Part shown: positions 7,523-15,921 of the stretch, piece by piece
Layout of the letters: each line of letters begins with the position of its first letter
Position numbering within the stretch: position 1 is the stretch's first letter
Assembly (NCBI GenBank): GCA_963675935.2
Contig: CAXXPV010000001.1
Location: forward strand, 1-64,000
Origin: G963675935 sp963675935
Lineage (GTDB): Bacteria > Planctomycetota > Planctomycetia > Pirellulales > Thermoguttaceae
DNA: 64,000 nucleotides
Direction: 5' to 3'
The notes under the pieces: generated by a model
What the model was told of the DNA's origin: nothing
What the model saw: only the letters and a program-made list of their open reading frames with translations
The model's database searches: none
Position numbers and translations under genes: made by a program

Positions 7523-8941
7523 TTACGTTGTGGAATCGACAACTTTTCCGAACAGTGTGAACGGATCAATGGTTTCAATTGTCACCGGCAGGATGCGGCC
7601 GACCAACTCCTCTCCGCCCTCAAACACCACGATCCGATCGCACGTCGTCCGCCCGACGAGTTGCCGCTTGGTCCCCTCTCCTCGCTTCTTCGCCATCTTG
7701 CTTGGCCCCTCGACCAGAATCTCGACCGTGCGTCCTAAAAATGGCTGGTTATCTTCCTGGCATATCTCGTTCTGAATCGCCAGCAGATCGTTGTTCCGCC
7801 GCCGCTTGACCGCCTCGGATACGTCGTCCGCGTAAAGTTCGGCGGCTTTCGTGCCGGGCCGGCCGCTGTACTTGAATATGAAACTGTTCTTAAACCGCGA
7901 GTCGCGGACCAGATCGGCGGTCTGCTGGAAATCCTCTTCCGTCTCCCCGCAGAAGCCGACAATAAAATCGCTCGTCACCGTTGCGTTGGGAATGCGCTCG
8001 CGGATGCGCGAAAGCATCTCGCGGTACGATTCGACGGTATAGCCGCGACGCATCCGTTCGAGCACCACGTTCGAGCCGCTCTGGGCCGGAACGTGAAAAT
8101 ACGGCGATACCTTCGGCAAATCGCGCACCGCCTCGATCAGATCGTCGGTCATGTGTTTGGGGTAATTCGTGACGAAACGCAGCCGCCGGATGCCGTCGAT
8201 CTCGTGCAACATGACAAGCAAGTCCGACAATCGCACCGCCGGCTGCACGGTCGCGTCGCAATAGCTGTTGACCGTTTGGCCCAGCAGCGTGATTTCCAAA
8301 CAACCCTCGTCGGCCAGCCGTTGGACTTCGTCGCGGATTTCCGACGCGGGCCTGCTCTGCTCCGGCCCGCGCACGCTCGGCACGATGCAATAGGAGCAAA
8401 ACTTGTCGCAGCCGAACGCCACGCGGACCATCGCCTGATGGCGGCGACGTTTGGCCGCAGCGCTCGTTGGCTCGATGTCGCGCGGGGTGAATCGCGCGAA
8501 ACTTTTGGCGACCGACGCCCGATCGCTTCCGCTTCCAATCCGATCGAGGCTCACTTCGATTCTCGGCCCTCGGCCGGCGGCCACGTCCTCGACCAACGAT
8601 GGCACGAGGCTCAACTGGCCCGGTCCCACGACGAGATCGACACACGGGGCGCGGCGGAAAATTTCGTGCTGGTCTTTTTGGGCCATGCAGCCCAACACGC
8701 CGATGATGGTCGCGGGCCGCTCTTGCTTGATTTCCTTCAACCGGCCGAGGAGGCTGTAGATTTTGTCTTCGGCGTGTTGGCGGACGCTGCACGTGTTGAG
8801 TAAAATCAGGTCGGCCCGTCCGATGCTCTCGGCCTGGCGGTGGCCGGCTCGCAGCAGCGCGGCGGCGACCAGTTCGCTATCGAGCGAGTTCATCTGGCAG
8901 CCGACGGTTTGGAGAAAGAAGCGGCGGGGCATGGAGTTCAT
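7523..8941 (-). CDS. miaB: tRNA-2-methylthio-N6-dimethylallyladenosine synthase MiaB
   Basis: This radical-SAM methylthiotransferase adds the 2-methylthio group to i6A37 of tRNAs that read UNN codons. The N-terminal UPF0004 domain begins FFLQTVGCQMNSLDSELV and supplies the auxiliary cluster cysteines (also NTCSVR and GVLGCMAQ). The radical-SAM motif is FGCDKFCSYCIVPSVRG (CxxxCxxC). The C-terminal TRAM domain spans roughly the last 65 residues (VEILVEGPSK to LVGRILPV). ATG 8941 gives 472 residues; ATG 8932 also fits the family, and an upstream ATG at 8977 adds residues without homology. No clear ribosome binding site decides. The stop codon lies in the duplicated TATTTA flank of a small element. 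Confidence 0.95.
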   Translation of the reverse strand: MNSMPRRFFLQTVGCQMNSLDSELVAAALLRAGHRQAESIGRADLILLNTCSVRQHAEDKIYSLLGRLKEIKQERPATIIGVLGCMAQKDQHEIFRRAPCVDLVVGPGQLSLVPSLVEDVAAGRGPRIEVSLDRIGSGSDRASVAKSFARFTPRDIEPTSAAAKRRRHQAMVRVAFGCDKFCSYCIVPSVRGPEQSRPASEIRDEVQRLADEGCLEITLLGQTVNSYCDATVQPAVRLSDLLVMLHEIDGIRRLRFVTNYPKHMTDDLIEAVRDLPKVSPYFHVPAQSGSNVVLERMRRGYTVESYREMLSRIRERIPNATVTSDFIVGFCGETEEDFQQTADLVRDSRFKNSFIFKYSGRPGTKAAELYADDVSEAVKRRRNNDLLAIQNEICQEDNQPFLGRTVEILVEGPSKMAKKRGEGTKRQLVGRTTCDRIVVFEGGEELVGRILPVTIETIDPFTLFGKVVDSTT

Positions 8942-8992
8942 TATGGAGGTCGGCTGCCCCTCGGGCAAGGCCCGCATCCCACGAAAACCTCG

Positions 8993-9021
8993 TTGACGCG
9001 ACGGTTTCGCGCGTTTACACT
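8993..9021 (+). promoter_or_regulatory. Sigma-70 promoter of the Uma2 gene, probably leaderless
   Basis: TTGACG (8993-8998) and TACACT (9016-9021) are separated by exactly 17 bases. A start about seven bases after the -10 falls on the ATG at 9028, so the mRNA would carry no leader. No Shine-Dalgarno sequence is present. Confidence 0.55.
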
Positions 9022-9027
9022 ATTATT

Positions 9028-9573
9028 ATGACAACCATTGCATCAACCATTACTGCACGACAGCTTTGGGAAATGCCGAACCACGAGCGTTTCGAGCTGG
9101 TGCAAGGAGAACTTGTACCGATGTCGCCGCCGGGGTTCGATCATGGGTGTATTGTGTCGGATATTGCCGCCATTTTACGGCAACATGTTCGTGCAAGACG
9201 GCTTGGCGTCGTGGCTGTGGAAGCAGGTTTTTACATTGCCCACGATCCCGATACGGTTCGCAGTCCCGATGTCGCGTTCGTCCGGGCCGAGCGCGTGCCG
9301 GCGGGCGGCGTACGCGCGTTTTTCGACGGCGCGCCGGACCTTGCTGTTGAAGTGGTCTCGCCCTACGATCGTCCCGGCGAGGTTATGGCGAAAGCACGGG
9401 AGTGGATTGAGTCGGGCTGCTCGGCGGTGTGGGTGATCGAGCCGGAAACAAAGACCGCCGTTGCATACGCACGCGATCGGCAGCCCCTTTTTCTTTCTCC
9501 AGCAGACTCTTTAAGCTGCGAGGAGTTGCTGCCCGGTTTCCGGTTGCCATTGGCCGAGGTTTTCGGCGGCTAG
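9028..9573 (+). CDS. Uma2-family (DUF820) putative endonuclease, copy 1
   Basis: This 181-residue protein has the DUF820 pattern: FELVQGELVPMSPPG near the N-terminus, SPDVAFV, DLAVEVVSPYDRPGEVMAK (the acidic/Lys core of a PD-(D/E)XK-like fold) and SGCSAVWVIEP, ending LLPGFRLPLAEVF. The family is abundant in cyanobacteria and planctomycetes, and its biological role is unknown. The gene stands alone between miaB and the floA operon. A second member lies at 43946-44593, only distantly similar. Confidence 0.88.
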   Translation: MTTIASTITARQLWEMPNHERFELVQGELVPMSPPGFDHGCIVSDIAAILRQHVRARRLGVVAVEAGFYIAHDPDTVRSPDVAFVRAERVPAGGVRAFFDGAPDLAVEVVSPYDRPGEVMAKAREWIESGCSAVWVIEPETKTAVAYARDRQPLFLSPADSLSCEELLPGFRLPLAEVFGG

Positions 9574-9577
9574 TTCA

Positions 9578-10327
9578 TCACGCCCAACGCTCTTCCGGCC
9601 GGCGAAGAATCTCGCTGAATACAATCGCCTGGCGAACCGACTCGGGATCGGACAGAAGGTCCGTCAGACTGGTGGCGAACGTCGCCGGAATCTCTTCCGC
9701 CGCCGGCTCGCCGGAGAGTTCCGTGGGCCCGACCGCCACCGGCGGCGTGGCGGCCTCGCCCGGCGCCGCTTCCAAGCGGCTCATCTGATGGTCGAACACC
9801 TGGTGCAAACGCTGGTCGATTTGCTGATCGGCCTGGGCCACCTCGCCGCCCAACTGGGTCGCGTGCTGGGTAAGCTCGCCCGTGTCGAGATATTTTTCGA
9901 CCTGTCTGGCGACCTGCCCTCCGACGGGCTGTTCGCCGACCACGACGGCCTCGATGGGTTTTTCTTTCTCGACCAACCGCGGCGTCGGCGCACGACGGAT
10001 GGGCCGCGCGGCGCCGGCCTCGGCCCGCTGTTGCCGAGCCGCCGCTCGCTGTTTCGCGGCCGCTTGTTTGGCGGCGTGTTGTTCGGCGGCGCGGCGCATG
10101 AACGCCTCGATTTCGTCACCGGCGTCGCTCGCCGGCGGCGCCGGTTCGACGGGCGGCAGCTTCTCTTGCTGCTCCAAAACCCGTTGGCGCAAAGCCTGCT
10201 GCCGCTGAACCTCGCGCATTTGCCCCAGGATTTTGCCAAGAAAAGCAATGCCGCCGACCACCAAGATCACGATGACCTCGATGAGTTTGGGATCGATGGC
10301 GGCGAGTAGTGGATCGAAGGCGGTCAT
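9578..10327 (-). CDS. Membrane-anchored coiled-coil protein of the floA operon, function unknown
   Basis: This 249-residue protein has one N-terminal hydrophobic segment (about 15-34, LIEVIVILVVGGIAFLGKIL). A long Gln/Ala/Arg-rich region likely to be helical follows (about 38-110). The rest is an acidic, low-complexity tail without a known motif. It overlaps floA by four bases (ATGA), so it is translated with it. I do not recognise the family; a membrane scaffold acting with FloA is inferred from context only. Confidence 0.75.
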   Translation of the reverse strand: MTAFDPLLAAIDPKLIEVIVILVVGGIAFLGKILGQMREVQRQQALRQRVLEQQEKLPPVEPAPPASDAGDEIEAFMRRAAEQHAAKQAAAKQRAAARQQRAEAGAARPIRRAPTPRLVEKEKPIEAVVVGEQPVGGQVARQVEKYLDTGELTQHATQLGGEVAQADQQIDQRLHQVFDHQMSRLEAAPGEAATPPVAVGPTELSGEPAAEEIPATFATSLTDLLSDPESVRQAIVFSEILRRPEERWA

Positions 10328-11394
10328 CCCGTGCTGCTCGTTTTCCGGCCGGTCGTACTCAATCCGGCCTTGGCGATCGACGAACGCATGTCGGTGTCGG
10401 CCTGAACGTTGCGGAGTTTGTAGTAGTCCATCAGCCCGAGCTTGCCCGAGTTGAAGGCGTTGGCGATGGCCTTCGGCACTTCCGCTTCGGCGTCGAGCAC
10501 TTTCGCCCGATTCTGCTCGATCTGGGCGATCATTTCCTGCTCCTCGGCGACGGCCATCGCTCGCCGGCCCTCGGCGTTCGCCCGAGCCACGCGCATGTCG
10601 GCCTCGGCCTGATCGGCCTGCAATCGGGCGCCGATGTTCTCGCCCACGTCAACGTCGGCGATGTCGATCGACACGATCTCGAAAGCCGTCTGAGCGTCGA
10701 GCCGGCGGGCAAGCACGGTTTTCGAGATGCGGTCGGGCTGGGCCAACACTTCGAGATGCGAATGCGACGAGCCGATCGCGCTGACGATGCCCTCGCCCAC
10801 CCGGGCGATGATCGTCTCCTCGGTGGCGCCGCCGATCAACTGGCGCAAGTTCGCGCGGACCGTCACGCGGGCACGCACTTTCAGTTGAATGCCGTTCTGG
10901 GCGACGCCGTCGAGCGAATCCTTGCCGCCGCCGCGACCGGGACAATCGATCACCTTCGGGTTCACGCTCGTTTGCACGGCCTCGAGCACATTGCGGCCGG
11001 CCAGGTCGATGGCCGTGGCCAGCTTGAAATCGAGATCGACGATTTTCGCCTTGGCCGCGGCGATCAGCGAGCGGATGACCAGCGGGACATTGCCGCCGGC
11101 CAGATAATGGGCCTCGAGCGCCTTCGACGTGACGCCTTGCTCCTTGCCGATGCCTGCCTGAACGGCCATGATCTTGCTGCGGACGATCACCGACGGATTG
11201 ACTTTGCGAAAGGTCATGCCGAGCAGGTCGAAGATGCCGATGCCGGCGCCGGTCGTGACCGACTGAATCCAGAGGCGGAAGTATCGGGCGAAGACGGCCA
11301 GCACGACCAACGTGACAAAAAGGCCGATGACAATGCCGACGACGACCGCAACCTGCATCGTTTGTTTGTCGAGAATTTCAGCGAAAAGCGACAT
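10324..11394 (-). CDS. floA: Flotillin-like protein FloA
   Basis: This 356-residue protein belongs to the UPF0365/FloA family, which organises membrane microdomains in bacteria. One membrane segment lies near the N-terminus (about 14-35). The SPFH-like body follows, with LEAHYLAGGNVPLVIRSLI and DLDFKLATAIDLAGRNVLEA. The conserved VDVGENIGARLQADQAEADM and the AEGRRAMAVAEEQEM coiled segment come next. The length matches the family. It lies between nfeD (upstream, 66 bases) and a coupled coiled-coil gene, the usual NfeD-flotillin pairing. Confidence 0.95.
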   Translation of the reverse strand: MSLFAEILDKQTMQVAVVVGIVIGLFVTLVVLAVFARYFRLWIQSVTTGAGIGIFDLLGMTFRKVNPSVIVRSKIMAVQAGIGKEQGVTSKALEAHYLAGGNVPLVIRSLIAAAKAKIVDLDFKLATAIDLAGRNVLEAVQTSVNPKVIDCPGRGGGKDSLDGVAQNGIQLKVRARVTVRANLRQLIGGATEETIIARVGEGIVSAIGSSHSHLEVLAQPDRISKTVLARRLDAQTAFEIVSIDIADVDVGENIGARLQADQAEADMRVARANAEGRRAMAVAEEQEMIAQIEQNRAKVLDAEAEVPKAIANAFNSGKLGLMDYYKLRNVQADTDMRSSIAKAGLSTTGRKTSSTG

Positions 11395-11460
11395 GGCCGA
11401 CTCCCTGGCGTTAAGTGCGATTGAATCCGCCCCTTAACATGGTCCCTTGGCGGGCCGGTG

Positions 11461-12027
11461 TCAAGCAGGGGGCAACTCGAAAGGATCGTCGTAGGCCCGC
11501 TGGAGAGGGTCGGCGGGGGGCTTGGCCGCCGAATCGCCCTCTGCCACCGGACGAACCACGACGCTGTGCCCTCGCACCTGGATGACCTGGACCGTTTGCC
11601 CCACCTCGACGGGCATGCTCTCGCTCACCGCGTCGATCGTTCGGCCGTCGATCGTAATGACGCCGCTCAAGAGCAACTGACTCTTCGCCCGGCCGGTCCG
11701 CCCGATGAGGTCTTTGAGGCTCGCCTTTTTGGGGTCGTTGGGCAACACTTCCTCACTGGTCGGGGCAATCAGCAGGATGCGGCGGCCCATCGCGGTTTTC
11801 GGCCAGTATTTGAAGGCCAGCACCAGGACGGTCGGCAGCCCGACCACCACGGCCGCAGTAATTAAGCCACCCGCAAGAGGGCTTTGGTAGAACCCCATAA
11901 TCATGGCGGCTAAGAGTGCCGAGGCGGAAAGGAACCCCAAAACGCCAGCCGAGGGGAAAAACACCTCCATCACGGCCAGGCCGGTTCCGAGCGCCAGGAG
12001 CAAAATGGGCCAAATCCAAGGTTCCAT
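11461..12027 (-). CDS. NfeD-like membrane protein
   Basis: This 188-residue protein has three to four hydrophobic segments (about 5-75). A soluble C-terminal OB-fold of the NfeD type follows (about 108-165), with LIGRTGRAKSQLLLSGVITI and VQVIQVRGHSVVVRP. It is the short NfeD form without the serine-protease domain. NfeD proteins partner with flotillin/SPFH proteins, and this gene is directly upstream of floA on the same strand. It is likely the first gene of the operon. Confidence 0.9.
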   Translation of the reverse strand: MEPWIWPILLLALGTGLAVMEVFFPSAGVLGFLSASALLAAMIMGFYQSPLAGGLITAAVVVGLPTVLVLAFKYWPKTAMGRRILLIAPTSEEVLPNDPKKASLKDLIGRTGRAKSQLLLSGVITIDGRTIDAVSESMPVEVGQTVQVIQVRGHSVVVRPVAEGDSAAKPPADPLQRAYDDPFELPPA

Positions 12028-12038
12028 ACGGTGGGGGC

Positions 12039-12073
12039 TAGTGGTTAGTGGTTAGTGGTTAGTGGTTAGTGGT
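12039..12073. repeat. TAGTGGT heptamer tandem repeat
   Basis: Five consecutive copies of the 7-bp unit TAGTGGT lie between nfeD and the sigma factor gene, a likely slippage-prone tract. Confidence 0.85.
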
Positions 12074-12127
12074 TCATGGATTAGATGTTGGGGTGGCAGT
12101 ACAACTGTCGCCCCAACGCATGAATCC

Positions 12128-12208
12128 GTTCAGCCTGTGAAAAAAGTTCGCCGCGAATGTTCGGCAATTTCGGCAAAAACGCGGCGAGCAAGCTCACCGG
12201 CTAAACGG
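12128..12208. repeat. R1 hairpin repeat, inverted and partly decayed copy
   Basis: The unit lies in the opposite orientation to the copy at 1108. One arm keeps the AAAGTTCGCCGCGAATGTTC part. The other reads CGGCGAGCAAGCTCACCGGC, followed by TAAAC. The loop sequence is conserved with the copy at 48910. Confidence 0.75.
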
Positions 12209-12320
12209 GTTAACGCCCCTCTGTTGGGGGAAATTGGACATCTCCCTTCCCATAACCAATCCTAGAATAGTTCTCGCTAGAGAATTGTGCAAGATTCCCC
12301 CGGTCGTGGAAACCTATCTT

Positions 12321-12902
12321 ATGGCCATGACAACACCTAGCCCTCGTCAACAGCCCGAGGTTGGAACAGACGCCGCCGGTATCGACTGGTCGAGCGTCTT
12401 GGCCCAGCACGAGCATTGGCTTCGGACGGTAATTGCGTCGCGTTTGGGCGAACCCCAAGCGGTTGACGAGGTGATGCAGGAGGTGTCGCTGGCGGCGGTT
12501 CGGCAACGTGCCCCGTTGAACGATCCCGAAAAGGCGGCGCCCTGGCTCTACCGGTTGGCCGTGCGGCAAACGCTGCTCTACCGCCGGAAGCAAGGCCGTC
12601 GCCGCAAGATGGTCGATCGCTACGCCGAGCGCGTCCGCCCCAGCGAGGCCGACAGCCGGCACGATCCGCTCGACTGGCTCTTAACCGAGGAGCGGCGGAC
12701 CAGCGTCCGCTCGGCGATGTCGCGATTGCCGGAGCGCGACGCGGAAATCCTGATGTTGAAATACAACGAAAATTGGAGCTATCACGAATTGGCCGACCAC
12801 CTGGGCGTCAGCCACAGCGCCGTCGAGGCGCGGCTGCACCGAGCGCGGCAGCGGTTGCGAAATGAACTCGCCTTGCTCGACGTGGTGAGCATCGAGGGAT
12901 AA
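12321..12902 (+). CDS. ECF-type RNA polymerase sigma factor
   Basis: This encodes about 193 residues from ATG 12321 (ATG 12327 is also possible; upstream residues are not family-like). Region 2 contains GEPQAVDEVMQEVSLAA and APWLYRLAVRQTLLYRRK. Region 4 holds LPERDAEILMLKYNENWSYH followed by LGVSHSAVEARLHRARQRLR, the -35 recognition helix-turn-helix. It is followed after 19 bases by a membrane protein with anti-sigma features and then by a PDZ protein. This suggests an envelope-sensing regulon in which the anti-sigma holds the sigma factor at the membrane. Confidence 0.9.
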   Translation: MAMTTPSPRQQPEVGTDAAGIDWSSVLAQHEHWLRTVIASRLGEPQAVDEVMQEVSLAAVRQRAPLNDPEKAAPWLYRLAVRQTLLYRRKQGRRRKMVDRYAERVRPSEADSRHDPLDWLLTEERRTSVRSAMSRLPERDAEILMLKYNENWSYHELADHLGVSHSAVEARLHRARQRLRNELALLDVVSIEG

Positions 12903-12921
12903 GTCAGATGAGGAAATTGCC

Positions 12922-13653
12922 ATGAACACCGACGACACACGTTTCGACCTTCTGGCCGACGACGAATTGAACGAGGACGAACGCCGGGAATTGCTCGCCA
13001 CGCTCGACGACCAACCGGAAGGCTGGCGTCGGTGCGCCTTGGCGTTTCTCGAATCGCAATGTTGGAAAAAAACGTTCGGCGAAATGCGCGGCGAGCAAAT
13101 CGAACAACACGCCACGGCTCGGCCTGAAACAACGCCGGTTTCGCGGCAATCGTCCTGGACCGGCCGTTTCGGCACGATCTTGGCGATGGCGGCCAGCTTT
13201 CTCGTGGCGATGTGGCTTGGCTCCGTCGCCCAACACGTCTGGACCGGCCGAGCGAATGTTCCGGCCATCGGCGGCGGCGACATCGTTAAAACTATCGGCT
13301 TCCCGACGCCTCCGCTCGTTCAGCCGGAGCAACCGCGGCAGCCAACTTTGGTTCAAACCCAAAATGAAGCGCCGACGCCGTATCGCATGGTGAGGCTCTC
13401 GACGCCGTCAGCCGGCCAAGCGTCCAGCGAGTCGTTCGACTTGCCGGCGGTCGAGCGCGACAAGCTCGACAATCAATGGGCTCAAAACACGCCGCCGGCC
13501 ATGCCCGACAACGTGAAGGAAGCGTTCCAGCGCATGGGCCATCAGGTGGACCAAGAGCGAGACTTGGTGCCCGTTCCGCTCGGCGGCGGCCGTCAGGTGG
13601 TCGTGCCCGTGGACAAAGTCAACGTGCATTACGTTGGAAACAAGGTTTATTGA
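12922..13653 (+). CDS. Putative anti-sigma factor, single-pass membrane protein
   Basis: This 243-residue protein opens with an acidic helical segment (FDLLADDELNEDERRELLAT) like the sigma-binding region of planctomycete anti-sigma factors, but without the HxxxCxxC zinc motif. One membrane segment lies at about 85-108 (GTILAMAASFLVAMWLGSVA). A proline-rich, low-complexity external part follows, ending in VPVPLGGGRQVVVPVDKVNV. Its position 19 bases after an ECF sigma gene supports the assignment. It is not identifiable by a signature motif, so context carries much of the call. Confidence 0.7.
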   Translation: MNTDDTRFDLLADDELNEDERRELLATLDDQPEGWRRCALAFLESQCWKKTFGEMRGEQIEQHATARPETTPVSRQSSWTGRFGTILAMAASFLVAMWLGSVAQHVWTGRANVPAIGGGDIVKTIGFPTPPLVQPEQPRQPTLVQTQNEAPTPYRMVRLSTPSAGQASSESFDLPAVERDKLDNQWAQNTPPAMPDNVKEAFQRMGHQVDQERDLVPVPLGGGRQVVVPVDKVNVHYVGNKVY

Positions 13654-13667
13654 GAAGGGGCTGGGGT

Positions 13668-13750
13668 GTAGGGTGGGACAAGGTTGCGCAGTCCCACCGA
13701 GAGACTAAGAAATATGCTTGGTGGGACTGCGCAAGCTTGTCCCACCCTAC
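13668..13750. repeat. GTAGGGTGGGACAAG palindrome, copy 1
   Basis: The arms are GTAGGGTGGGACAAGGTTGC and GCAAGCTTGTCCCACCCTAC around GCAGTCCCACC and its inverse. Other copies lie at 36822-36908 and, as a half, at 40250-40281. It may act as a terminator or attenuator between the anti-sigma and PDZ genes. Confidence 0.8.
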
Positions 13751-13805
13751 GTGTCTAGGGATTAGGGATTCAGAATCAATCGTTCGATTTTAAAAGGAGT
13801 AGAAC

Positions 13806-14798
13806 ATGTTGAAGGGTCAGTGGATGTTGGGCGTGGCGTTGGCCGGCATGATCACCGCGCCGGCGATGGCGCAGCAACCGGCGGACGAACCGGCGAAACC
13901 GAACGCCGAAAAAGAAAAAGTTCGCGTCGAGCTTCGTACGCCGCCGCGTGTGACCGTGTTAAAAACCGACGCCGCCACGACGAGCGAATTCTGGCTTGGC
14001 ATCGAATGCTATTCGGTCCTGCCGGCATTGCGGGCGCAGTTGACGTTGCCCGAAGGCCAGGGGCTTGTGGTCGCGTCGGTGGCGAAAGACAGTCCCGCAT
14101 CAAAGGCGGGCTTCGCGCAACACGACATCCTCCTCCGAGTCGGCGATAAACCGCTTGCTAATCCCGAAGACCTGGTCGGAGTCATCCAGGGCGCCAAGGA
14201 AACCAAGCTCAAGCTCGAATTGATACGCGGCGGCAAGCCGCTTACCATTGAAGTCGCGCCGGCCCGCCGGCCACGAAACGTCGAAGCATTGATTCCTCGG
14301 GCGGCCAGCGACGCCGACCGCGAGCTGGTGCGAGAGTGGCTGGAAGGCAAAGGATTGGGCGGCAACATGCAGATCCACGTTTTCAGCCCCGGCGCGATCA
14401 TTGCCAGCCCCGGCGCGAATGTTCAGTCCATGCCGAACAACCTCAGCGTGGCCATCACCAAGGAAGGCGACCAGCCGGCGAAAATCACGGTCAAACGCAA
14501 CGATGAAAAATGGGAGCTGACCGAAAAAGACCTCGACAAGCTGCCGGGCGACGTTCGGCCGTTCGTCGAGCGGATGCTCCACGGCAGCGGCGGCTTGAAG
14601 GCGATCGAGGTTGCGCCGAAGGGCGGCGCGATTCAGGTTCAGCCCTTTCCCGGCCCGATCGACTCGCGGCTGGAAAAGCGGTTCGACGAGATGAACCGCC
14701 GCATGGAGCGGCTTTTTAAGATGGTCGAGGAAATGAACGAGGGCCACAATACGCCGAAGGCCACGGCCCCGGCGGAGCCGACGCAGGAAGAGAAGTAG
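13806..14798 (+). CDS. Secreted PDZ-domain protein
   Basis: This 330-residue protein starts with a signal peptide (LGVALAGMITAPAMAQQ, cleavage about residue 22) after a good ribosome binding site (AAAGGAG). A PDZ domain lies at about 60-145, with WLGIECYSVLPALRAQL and VVASVAKDSPASKAGFAQHD. There is no protease domain, so this is not a DegP-type serine protease. The C-terminus (about 275-315) is predicted helical or coiled (RLEKRFDEMNRRMERLFKMV). It follows an ECF sigma/anti-sigma pair and may be the envelope sensor or effector of that regulon. Confidence 0.85.
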   Translation: MLKGQWMLGVALAGMITAPAMAQQPADEPAKPNAEKEKVRVELRTPPRVTVLKTDAATTSEFWLGIECYSVLPALRAQLTLPEGQGLVVASVAKDSPASKAGFAQHDILLRVGDKPLANPEDLVGVIQGAKETKLKLELIRGGKPLTIEVAPARRPRNVEALIPRAASDADRELVREWLEGKGLGGNMQIHVFSPGAIIASPGANVQSMPNNLSVAITKEGDQPAKITVKRNDEKWELTEKDLDKLPGDVRPFVERMLHGSGGLKAIEVAPKGGAIQVQPFPGPIDSRLEKRFDEMNRRMERLFKMVEEMNEGHNTPKATAPAEPTQEEK

Positions 14799-15176
14799 CA
14801 GCGTAAGAAACAACGTGCGACCTGCCTCCGCGGTTCCCCACCGCGGTGCGAAGAGGGGCGACGCCGAGCCTGATCGGCGCCGCCCCTCAGCATATTACTA
14901 TTGATCGTCAATGTCGCGGCATCAATAGTCGGCGAACTTGTTCGTCGCGTTTTGAGGCGACATCCCGCTCGGTTCACGGCGCTGTCGCTGTTTGGCTCGT
15001 GAAAACTGCTGCATTTGTAGAAACTACCCACGGCCCATACTGGCGATTGTTTACTAAGTTGGGTATAATTGAATGATTCACCAATCGAAAGGGCGTTTCA
15101 TACCAATCGCAACTCGAATTAGCGAGTTGACGCCCCGTGAAAAACGCGTTATTTCAAGCTGGAAACCGTATCACCC
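14799..15176. other. Intergenic region with hairpins and a candidate -10 element
   Basis: This stretch of about 380 bases has no gene. It holds two compact palindromes (about 14824-14888: CCGCGGTTCCCCACCGCGG and GGGGCGACGCCGAGCC-type arms). A half R1 repeat follows (14927-14953). A TATAAT at 15064-15069 upstream of the Rrf2 gene has no convincing -35 partner. Confidence 0.55.
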
Positions 15177-15611
15177 ATGAAAATATCGGCCAAGACGGAA
15201 TACGCTTGCATCGCCATGCTGGAATTGGCCGCGCAATACGACGACGGCGGACTGGTTCGGATTCGGGAGATCGCCGAACGCCACAACGTGCCGCCGCGTT
15301 TCCTCGTTCAGATATTATTGCAGCTCAAAGGGGCGGGCTTTGTCACCAGCGTTCGAGGGGCGTCCGGCGGCTATCGGCTCCTCGCCGAGCCCGACGAAAT
15401 CTCGCTCGGCCAAGTCATGACGGCCGTCGATGGCCTGACCGACGACGAGGGCCAATCCAGCATCGCCTCGCCCGCCTCGCCGGCCGCGAAGGTTCTTATG
15501 CAGACGTGGAAAGACGTCGCCACGGTGCAGCGTAAAATGCTCAACGAGATCACATTGGCCGAACTGCTCAATCGCGTCAGCCAGCAGGGCGAGCCGATGT
15601 ATAACATCTGA
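15177..15611 (+). CDS. Rrf2-family transcriptional regulator lacking cluster cysteines
   Basis: This 144-residue protein starts MKISAKTEYACIAMLELA, the typical Rrf2 opening. Its winged helix contains VRIREIAERHNVPPRFLVQI and VRGASGGYRLLAEP. The only cysteine is C11; the three cysteines that hold the Fe-S cluster in IscR/NsrR (around residues 90-105) are absent. It therefore resembles CymR-type Rrf2 proteins that sense a partner protein or metabolite. The gene stands alone between repeat-rich gaps, so its target is unknown. Confidence 0.9.
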   Translation: MKISAKTEYACIAMLELAAQYDDGGLVRIREIAERHNVPPRFLVQILLQLKGAGFVTSVRGASGGYRLLAEPDEISLGQVMTAVDGLTDDEGQSSIASPASPAAKVLMQTWKDVATVQRKMLNEITLAELLNRVSQQGEPMYNI

Positions 15612-15630
15612 CGCGAAAATCGGACGGATA

Positions 15631-15860
15631 TATCCCAAAGGGATTTCGTAGGATAGCCCAGGGTTGCCGCTCCGAGCGGCTACCCTGGGAAAACGGTCAA
15701 ACTCTATCTCTTTAACCCTGAAAGGGTTGCGTAGGCCGGGAGCAATGCCGCTCTACGAAACCCCGTTGGGGTATTGTGGTGTACACTCACCTAAAAACCC
15801 AGGGTAGCCGCTCGGAGCGGCAACCCTGGGCTGTCTTATCACAAGCCCTTCGGGCTATTG
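15631..15860. repeat. Composite R3 repeat (CCCAGGGTTGCCGC), copy 1
   Basis: This block of about 230 bp contains several nested palindromes: ATCCCAAAGGGAT, CCCAGGGTTGCCGCTCCGAG with its inverse, AACCCTGAAAGGGTT, ACCCCGTTGGGGT and AGCCCTTCGGGCT. A second near-identical block is at 51911-52138 and a shorter one at 31472-31557. It fills the gap between the Rrf2 gene and the Cys-rich gene. Confidence 0.9.
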
Positions 15861-15921
15861 TTTACGAGCCGCAATTTCTTGCGTACCAACGCTGGAAAGA
15901 CAGACGGTCCCGAAGGCCGAC

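Noticed and set aside
12039..12073. TAGTGGT tandem repeat as an iteron origin
   Set aside because: There are only five perfect copies, and no replication gene or AT-rich unwinding region is near. A slippage tract is the simpler reading.
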